A stretch of 64,000 nt of DNA from Marisa cornuarietis. Lineage: Eukaryota > Mollusca > Gastropoda > Architaenioglossa > Ampullariidae. Numbering within the stretch: the first letter of the stretch is position 1; every line of letters starts with the position of its first letter. A model generated the notes under the pieces. That model made no database searches and was not told where the DNA came from. It saw nothing but the letters and a program-made list of their open reading frames with translations. The translations under genes and the position numbers were made by a program. Positions 59,101 through 64,000 of this stretch are shown one piece after another. The stretch spans positions 1,803,001 to 1,867,000 of the forward strand of contig SMMW01000042.1 of assembly GCA_004794655.1 (NCBI GenBank). The letters are read 5' to 3'.

Positions 59101-62100
59101 AAGATAAAGGACAATAAAAATAGAAGCTCTCCTCTGCACGATACGACAAGATTGACACGTGCCTATCTGACTACCCAAAACCATCAATGTTGATGAGGCT
59201 AACGTTCCATTTTCGTAGTCTGTCAGGAACTTTGGTTTCATCATCATGACCCTTGAAAAAAAAATTGCAGCTGTCAGTCTGCTTATTTTGAGTTCCATAA
59301 GATTATTGTCATACGTCACGTTCTCTCTCGACAAACTGCTAACAATCTTGTCTGCGCGTCCGTTTTATTAAGGCTTGATTTTTATAATTCTTTGCTCTTG
59401 TATATCTCATTCACAAACAAGAGAGTGGAGCACTCTGAGAAAACGGGACCATGTCATTTCTCTCTTTCGCTTTCTGCACTGACTGTCTGTTCGTGCTTGT
59501 GTTTAGTACATGTTGTCTGCCTGCGGGCACTCTAGAACTAAGAAGTGTTGTGTCATTGTGGCCTGTGGTCTACATCTTCAACCCTATTAGCAACCAGAGG
59601 ACGTTTTAGACAAAGAAGTACTGCAAAACATTTGTTTTCTTGATTCTCAGGCCAAGACTTGAGCAGTACGTGACTCCATATAAACTGAATGAAGACTAAG
59701 AAAGAATGCTATAATTATTATTTAGGAGTGACAGTAAATTAGTTAAAGAGAGGTGGTATTTTAATGAGTTTGATGATTGTTGGTTGTTCAATTTTGATTG
59801 GATTTAGCTTGTTTGATGATTTAATGATTTCGGGTTGTTTGTGGGTACCAAGTTCATTAGAGTACTAGTAATCTAAACTATACTTTGTTAGGGTAGAAAC
59901 AATTTTCCCCAAACACACCGAAAGCACGATTCAGGACGTACTAAAAATGATACAGTTTTGAGCATCCTGTTTGTAATTAAGGTCGTTAAATCATTCTGTA
60001 CTATCCCTTTTATTTCTAATAGTTATTAGAATTAAAGATAAACAGTGAGTTCCGAAAACGGCTAGATTTACTTAATAACAATAAGTTTGTTTCGTCTGCA
60101 GGCGGCAGTATGGCATCGATGCTAGGTACTGGTGGTGAGTAATTGATCACTGATGACATTAAAGATAACATTAGTGATAATTATAAAACCTTATGAGCAT
60201 GAAAGTCAAGGACAGAAAATAAAAAATTGAGGAAAAACAAAGACAAGGAATAGGTGAAATGAAGACGAAAGAAGATGGTGACGAAAAACTACAACATGGA
60301 AAAGAAAAAACAAAAAATGTTCTCATGCAAAAACAACAATTATATGTTATCAGTGAAACTTGTTATTCATTACTGTAGACATGTAACTTTCCTTTAGCGG
60401 CGAGTGGCATGGGCGTACAAACTGGAATGAACCCAGGACTGGAAGCCATGCTGGTCAGTGCTATGCAGGGTGCAGCAAGACCAGGTAAATATCTACTTGT
60501 TATCGCATATCCTTCTCAACATACAGAGACGCATGACGAGTTACATAGACTAATAACTCTTTTGCGAAATCGAATCTTCCATAGTTATGAAGACATATTG
60601 CTACACCGTCTATATGAATGCTCTGAAGTTAAAGTTTAAGGGGGCTAAATATTCATTTATTGCTAAAAATAAACTTTGAACACTTTATCATTTTTGCAGT
60701 GGAATACAAAATGCACATACAGTTGGATCCTAGGTCTACTTATCTTGATTGCAAAATACCATAGTTTTAGTTCTAAAACAGTCCAAGCCAAAATTAACAA
60801 CATTCTTTCTTAAGCAAAATAGATATGTATTCGACATATGTATAGATATGTATCCCTCTCTCTCCTCCCTCTCTGTTCCTCTCTCTCCCTCTCTGTCCCA
60901 TTCCCCCCTCTCTCAACCTACTGTGCTTGGTTATGGCCTAGACACGACTGGTTCGTGACACTCTACTTGCCAAAGTCTCTAATACATAGCATTTAGCTGG
61001 TTTTTGCAAAACTCGTTTTCCATTATATATTTACCAAATTGTTTAAATACATTTAGTCCTTCGCGGAATCATATGTGATTTCTCAGAGACCTGTTATTTC
61101 TATGTACTGCAACAGTTAGAGCTTTTGTGCGTACTTGCATGTTTTTATGTATACAGATTTATCAGTTGTATGTGTATATCATTTACAATTCCTGCAGATT
61201 TCAATTGTTTCCTATGTGTCAAAGTAGCTTTTAGTAAAATGTAAGAATTTTCATTTTTCAACACCAGCTAATCTGACTTGTCTTAGGGTCTTTATCCAAC
61301 GGGCAACTGCCATCCTACCTGCAGGGAGCTGTGTCAAGCATGGGTTAGTTCTTTGAGTTGCACTCATTACTTTATTCTCATAGCCAAGCAACTCAGTCAG
61401 GAGTTCAATCAAAGCACAACACATGCAATGAGATCTTTAAGTCAGAATAAACAGCTTTGTATAAGAAGCTCAGTGTAAGATAACCGTTGCAAAATAAATA
61501 AATAAATAAATAATCGTAATATATTTCTTTCAAACTAGCATAAGAAATGTTCAATTATTCTGATGCAGTAGCTGATACTCACTGAGTATTATTAACAGTA
61601 TATACTGTGTCATTTGTGTTTTGGTGGCAGAAAGAATTACAATGATGATTATAAAGATAATTGTCTTATAATCATAAACGCTGCGAAATATTCCTTTCAA
61701 TAATACACCTTTCAGAGAATTACAGAAAGGAATTACAGAATGAGCATATTAGTGATGATGATGATGATGATTGATGATGATGATGGATGATGATTGATGA
61801 TGGATGATGATGATGATGATGATGATGGATGATGGATGATTGATGATTGATGATTGATGATTGATGATGATTGATGATTATGATCCACAGCTCTCGGTGT
61901 GGGTGGAAGTGTCGCTGGAATGATGGGAATGCCAGGGTCCGAACCAGTTGGTAAGCACCAGTTTCAAAAGTCTAGTCAGTTTAGTAAAACTGTATTTTAC
62001 ATTATCCTTTTTATTCCAACTTAATTTTCACCTTAATCTGCAAGCTCGGACGAAGCAACATATCACTTTGCGTTAAGCCTTTTCCATTAAAGAAGTTTCC

Positions 62101-62440
62101 TCTAAGCAAACTTCAATGCTTTCTTTAATACATAGCCTTTCCTCACCTGTTCTTGTCAGGTGTTTCAAACATATTTTTAAGTGACTATTGAAGGTTAGGA
62201 GTGAATAAAATTTTGTTCTAGCTTTCTTTATAACGTCAGTGTTATTCTAGTTTTTCTTTAAAAGGCAGAACTTAAAAAATCTGGTTCTTATAACTGTTCA
62301 CTAATGATGAAAAAGGGAGGGAAGAAATTGATTTAGGCAAAAATATTCTTGTACTTGTTGAGACACTTGTAGGAATTTTACAAGAAAATACTTTTTCATT
62401 TTTCCAGCTCTTCCACCTCATCTTCAAAGTGCTGCGAGCA
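48696..62440 (+). CDS. Secreted two-sushi protein assembled from symmetric phase 1-1 microexons (3' end beyond last exon found)
   Basis: Exons: 48696-48729, 52776-52796, 54745-54912, 55057-55107, 55803-55847, 56295-56330, 56652-56840, 58089-58274, 58805-58849, 60102-60134, 60398-60484, 61287-61343, 61891-61950, 62408-62440. All internal exons are multiples of three and begin and end in phase 1. The product is at least 348 residues: signal peptide MPVFYHFLMLILVFWKPA, a Pro/Thr linker (TAAPPPTKPPQSTKSG), short cassettes, sushi 1 (119-181), sushi 2 (182-243), then Gly/Met/Ala/Ser cassettes (GSMASMLGTG, ASGMGVQTGMNPGLEAM, GVGGSVAGMMGMPGSEPV). It has no transmembrane helix so far. Sushi modules bind proteins or glycans outside cells; candidate roles are immune recognition or extracellular/shell matrix, both inferred. 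Splice signals are good except where noted. No known orthologue is recognised. Confidence 0.75.
49414..50244. mobile_element. Non-autonomous Tigger/pogo-like DNA transposon, TA-flanked
   Basis: The left end CAGTGTTCCCTCGCCACTTC and the right end (minus-strand CAGTAATCCCTCACTTATCG) are related inverted termini, each flanked by TA. A subterminal copy of the cassette (ACCCGCGATAAGTG and its inverse CACTTATCGCGGGT) makes a hairpin at the right. Inside, ATGCCACCCAATCG resembles a pogo-type transposase start that soon hits a stop. It lies in the first intron of the microexon gene. Confidence 0.75.
51736..51869. repeat. Diverged tandem duplication of about 71 bp
   Basis: CTACTATAAGAAGA...AGTATTATCC...GAATAAAGCTA is followed by CTACTATAAAAAGA...GGTATTATCA...GAATAAAGCTA. 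An old local duplication in the intron. Confidence 0.65.
51993..52082. repeat. 18-bp inverted repeat (one mismatch), 54-bp spacer
   Basis: GCTAGCTGGATACTAAAA at 51993-52010 is inverted as TTTTAGCATCCAGCTAGC at 52065-52082. It lies between two coding-like stretches. Confidence 0.8.
52082..52243 (+). other. Coding-like 53-codon frame in an intron
   Basis: After an in-frame TAG that could be an acceptor (GCTAG|CAA), the frame reads SEPQLARKREKHEDLYNWKT, NYLEELEFVPGV and PEPDFTVEDALN, then TGA. Composition is clearly protein-like. An upstream ATG stretch (MGPGAMDNDNERIEAR, about 51931-51980) ends at a possible donor AGG|GTAACA and would join in phase 0. It could be a nested mini-gene, a retrocopy remnant or a domesticated transposon end. 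Confidence 0.3.
52776..52796 (+). CDS. 21-nt microexon completing the signal peptide
   Basis: A strong tract (TTTCATTTTTTTCAG) precedes 21 nt and the donor CAGCAT|GTAAGT. In phase it encodes LVFWKPA, with the next codon (TGT, Cys) split at the junction. Joined to exon 1 it makes a standard hydrophobic signal peptide, which supports it strongly. Confidence 0.75.
52800..54744. other. Intron of the microexon gene
   Basis: Only chance frames of about 80-125 codons without splice context. CT and TA microsatellite bits lie near 54330-54375. Confidence 0.45.
54745..54912 (+). CDS. Pro/Thr-rich exon of the microexon gene
   Basis: Acceptor TATGCTTGCAG|GT, donor TTTATG|GTAAGC, 168 nt. It encodes NLPPFDPAQEQASNPPEVNT, then Pro/Thr repeats suited to O-glycosylation, then an aromatic stretch (FDFKGFFDHFVKVY). 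First exon of the mature protein. Confidence 0.8.
55057..55847 (+). CDS. Two short cassettes (55057-55107, 55803-55847)
   Basis: The first (51 nt; TTGTCTATAG|GT, AATG|GTGAGT) encodes NESLTILQYHLNDRVN. The second (45 nt; TCTAACTTAG|AA, GACTG|GTAAAA) encodes AKPVRDDINGLSVT. Both are phase 1-1 and lack cysteine. Confidence 0.65.
56065..56122. repeat. GT microsatellite, about 29 units
   Basis: Near-pure TG run in the intron between two cassettes. Confidence 0.95.
56295..56330 (+). CDS. 36-nt cassette exon
   Basis: Acceptor TTTCTTTATTACAG|CT, donor CTTTCTG|GTATTT. It encodes ADGLTPASNTLS, a Ser/Thr-rich linker just ahead of the first sushi domain. The donor is weak, so inclusion may vary. Confidence 0.65.
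56652..56840 (+). CDS. Sushi/CCP domain 1 exon
   Basis: One whole domain in one phase 1-1 exon of 189 nt. PIPCGEAP, ASYTCNTGYTGN, TIVCHTGKW and PVICTI supply Cys 1-4, with Trp before Cys 4 and the TCNTGY signature. Paired 1-3 and 2-4 in known CCP modules. The acceptor (TTTTATTGAAG) is weak. Confidence 0.85.
57835..57867 (+). CDS. Candidate optional 33-nt microexon between the sushi exons
   Basis: A strong tract (TTTTTCTTGTTCTTCACCTCAG) and a donor GATAG|GTGTGT bracket 33 nt that are open in phase 1-1 and encode ALRFKLPLLGI. It would insert a hydrophobic spacer between the sushi domains. Could be a chance match. Confidence 0.3.
58089..58274 (+). CDS. Sushi/CCP domain 2 exon
   Basis: Acceptor TTTATTTCAG|TC, donor GATGG|GTACGT, 186 nt, phase 1-1. 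VTCPVTPP, VTYTCKSGFQ, ASCQHNGQW and FKCANM give the four cysteines and Trp. About as long as sushi 1 but clearly diverged in sequence. Confidence 0.85.
58805..58849 (+). CDS. 45-nt cassette exon
   Basis: Acceptor ATCTTGCAG|AA, donor GTGCAG|GTAAGA. It encodes MMAHNNAYQSLSSA and opens the Gly/Met/Ser-rich C-terminal series. Confidence 0.7.
58950..59400 (+). pseudogene. CR1/L2-like RT fragment in an intron of the microexon gene
   Basis: Frames read LHSDDMQLYCCSRSPTSSDY, IPDVKNRVVQNKLK, NHQC (stop), ELWFHHHDP, QSAYFEFHKIIVIRHVLS and LLRLDFYNSLL. These follow the order of the RT palm end and thumb (ADDTQLY, PDVKNWM, FELRKI, LSRLDYCNSLL). Dead copy, same strand as the host gene. Confidence 0.75.
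59401..60101. other. Intron, nothing recognised
   Basis: No further exon signals in phase 1-1 or known repeat found here. Confidence 0.45.
60102..60484 (+). CDS. Two Gly/Met-rich cassette exons (60102-60134, 60398-60484)
   Basis: The first (33 nt; TTTCGTCTGCAG, CTGGTG|GTGAGT) encodes GSMASMLGTG. The second (87 nt; TTTCCTTTAG, GACCAG|GTAAAT) encodes ASGMGVQTGMNPGLEAMLVS then AMQGAARP. Both phase 1-1, no cysteine, with a helical or low-complexity character. Confidence 0.75.
60850..60915. repeat. CT-rich low-complexity run
   Basis: CTCTCTCC units in the intron. Confidence 0.8.
61287..61343 (+). CDS. 57-nt cassette exon
   Basis: Acceptor ACTTGTCTTAG|GG, donor GCATGG|GTTAGT. It encodes SLSNGQLPSYLQGAVSSM. 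Confidence 0.7.
61754..61882. repeat. GAT/GATT microsatellite next to a splice acceptor
   Basis: About 125 bp of GATGAT and GATTGAT units ending eight bases before exon 61891-61950. It replaces the usual polypyrimidine tract. Confidence 0.95.
61891..61950 (+). CDS. 60-nt Gly/Met cassette exon
   Basis: Acceptor TATGATCCACAG|CT without pyrimidine tract, donor CAGTTG|GTAAGC. It encodes LGVGGSVAGMMGMPGSEPV. Confidence 0.65.
62408..62440 (+). CDS. 33-nt cassette, last exon found
   Basis: Acceptor CATTTTTCCAG|CT, donor GCGAGCA|GTAAGT. It encodes LPPHLQSAAS and ends in phase 1, so at least one further exon must follow beyond the LINE at 62598 or outside the window. Confidence 0.65.
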
Positions 62441-62597
62441 GTAAGTTTCCAAATGTTTGTGTCTATGGTTACACAGAAGCTATTATAGAGACGGGTCACT
62501 TTGGTCAAGTTGGCATGATTGGCCATCGGAGTGCGCCTGGCCCTTCTCAAGCGAGACCCATAGCTGTACAGTATTCTGTACTTGAGTGTTTCCAGCA

Positions 62598-63390
62598 AAT
62601 AATAATAATAATAATCTGAATTTACAACGCTCAGCATCACGATCAAGAGAGATCGCACTCTATGCGCAGACCAGTTATGATAAATGAAAGATAACAGTGG
62701 ACGGTTAAAAACGTATAGGCACAGTGAACAACATAAAGATGAGGTACAAGAATAAAACGTAAAGCAATGGATGAACGTATGACGGGATACAGGTACTGTA
62801 AACAGTATGAGATAAACTTATTACATGATGGTTAACACGCGAGACAGTATTGCAAGGAAGTTAAGAATAGTAATTCAGGGATAGTACTTTGTGAACAGTT
62901 ATGTTTTCAGAGAGCGTTTGAATTTAGCCTTCGAATCAGAGTGGCGAATGTGATGTGGAAGGGAGTTCCACTGCTTAGCAGCACAGAGGGAGAACGTCCG
63001 TTGTCCGCATGTGACTGTCTTTGAGGGAGGGAGGGAGGGAAGGAATGCGCGAGTCTGATGAGGAGCGAAGATTTCGGGCAGGGATGTGGACAGACAAGGT
63101 TGCAGTAAAGTACTGGAGGGAGTAGCCTTCAAAGAATCCATAGCGTAGAGTTGAGAGATTGTAGTCTATTCTAGCTTTAATGGGTAGCCAATAAAGAGAG
63201 TGAGTGAAGAAGTGGTGTAACATGTTCAGATTTGCGAGTCCGGAAAACGAGACGAGCAGCTGAGTTCTGTACTTTCTGAAGCTTATCAATGAGTTATTGT
63301 GGACGTCCAGCAAGACGAAAGTTGCAGTAATCTAGTTTAGACAGAACAAATGAGCAGATGAGGATTATGGTGGTTGAGATTAAGGAAAGA
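62598..63390 (-). mobile_element. CR1/L2-like LINE 3' part with ATT tail
   Basis: The minus strand reads FVLSKLDYCNFRLAGRPQ, HSLYWLPIKARIDYNLSTL, SVHIPARNLRSSSDSRI and CAAKQWNSLPHHIRHSDS before a stop. This is the thumb and C-terminal block of a CR1/L2 ORF2. The 3' UTR ends AGCGTTGTAAATTCAG and an ATT run at 62598-62613. Frameshifts show it is inactive. Confidence 0.85.
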
Positions 63391-63659
63391 ATTATAATTA
63401 TTATAATTAATATAATAATAGTATACATTATATATAACATTATTATTATTATAAGGAAAAAATACAGATCTTTTTCAGTTTGTTTTGTCTGTGCCCAGCT
63501 GCTAAAATAAATCAAAACAAAACTAGGGAAGTGCCCGAAACAGTAACAAGAAAAGGAGTATATAAGGATTTAATTAGGAACCTGGTTGTATTGACGCAAT
63601 CTTTGCCCTCAGACTGCTTAGTGAGCTGACCATTAATATGATCAAAAACGACAAAGACG

Positions 63660-63900
63660 TATACCTTGTATCTATAATTATACAGTACAAGGAAAAGGTA
63701 TTTGATCATGTCAACAGAGCAGAGCTTTTGAACATTATGGACGATTGTTTTGAAGGTGCAGCATCTTTGAAAACATCATAGTCAAATACACCAACACCAG
63801 AAGTGCAGTGAGAACCCCATCAAACAGACATAATGCATTAAAATAACATTAGGAGTGAGTCAAGGTGCTCGCCTCTCACACTTTCCCTAGCAATTGTATA
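63660..63900 (+). pseudogene. RT fragment
   Basis: Frames give KEKVFDHVNRAELLNIMDDC and then GVSQGARLS-like sequence, as in RT motifs 3 and 4 (FEKAFDRVNR, GVRQGC). Broken by stops. Confidence 0.55.
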
Positions 63901-63953
63901 CCTTACTTTTGTCCTTTTAATGAAAAGCAGGGAATCCGCGCTATACGGTCACA

Positions 63954-63954
<1 letters not shown>

Positions 63955-64000
<46 letters not shown>
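63955..64000. repeat. ATT microsatellite running to the window edge
   Basis: ATTATTATT from about 63955 to the last base; its full length is not visible. Confidence 0.95.

Noticed and set aside
1..64000. CRISPR arrays, bacterial operons or viral genomes
   Set aside because: No direct-repeat and spacer structure, no ribosome-binding-site gene strings and no viral structural genes were seen. All repeats are explained by eukaryotic elements or microsatellites.

Overview
The window looks like animal nuclear DNA. Genes are split by GT-AG introns, CCP/sushi and CARD domains are present, and non-LTR retrotransposon debris, microsatellite-tailed repeats and tRNA-derived SINEs are abundant. The SINE head (GGCCCGGTGGCACA-type A-box region, CAATACAGT, then CATCTGTTTACAGGGCTGGC) and the LINE relatives recall gastropod mollusc genomes, so a gastropod (possibly ampullariid) is my best guess; this is inference. 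No bacterial operons, CRISPR arrays, rRNA or convincing tRNA genes were seen. Most real exons are far shorter than a usable ORF, so gene models were built by matching splice signals and reading phase by eye. They are predictions with no transcript support.

Layout. 1-505: tandem higher-order repeat (91+93 bp monomers, 184-bp period). 659-3949: piggyBac-family transposon with an apparently intact two-exon transposase (minus strand) and a TTAA end. 4020-4870: CR1/L2-like LINE remnant. 6208-19515: a minus-strand gene of about eight phase-compatible exons, encoding an N-terminal coiled coil, a CARD split over two exons, a basic linker and a C-terminal segment resembling TRADD-N-type domains. Its introns carry decayed LINEs, one with a twin-priming-like inversion. 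20412-20610: SINE. 23938-35140: a CCAAT/NRF1-like promoter followed by a plus-strand gene with one sushi domain, one transmembrane helix and a PPPPYSP tail, an architecture like vertebrate SUSD6. 35751-37181: small minus-strand three-exon gene, convergent with the previous one. 37200-48690: mostly repeats (RTE-like and CR1/L2 LINE pieces, a MITE holding TTAGGG repeats, a SINE nested in another repeat) plus two orphan coding-like fragments.

48696 to at least 62440: the most unusual feature, a plus-strand secreted-protein gene. It has a start exon, a 21-nt microexon completing the signal peptide, then at least twelve further exons, all opening and all but the last closing as symmetrical phase 1-1 cassettes (the last ends at phase 1 into an unseen exon). 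They encode a Pro-rich linker, short cassettes of 11-20 residues, two tandem sushi domains and a Gly/Met/Ala-rich cassette series. Because each internal exon is 3n long and phase 1-1, any subset can be skipped without a frameshift. The rest of the window (62600-64000) holds LINE remnants and an ATT microsatellite.
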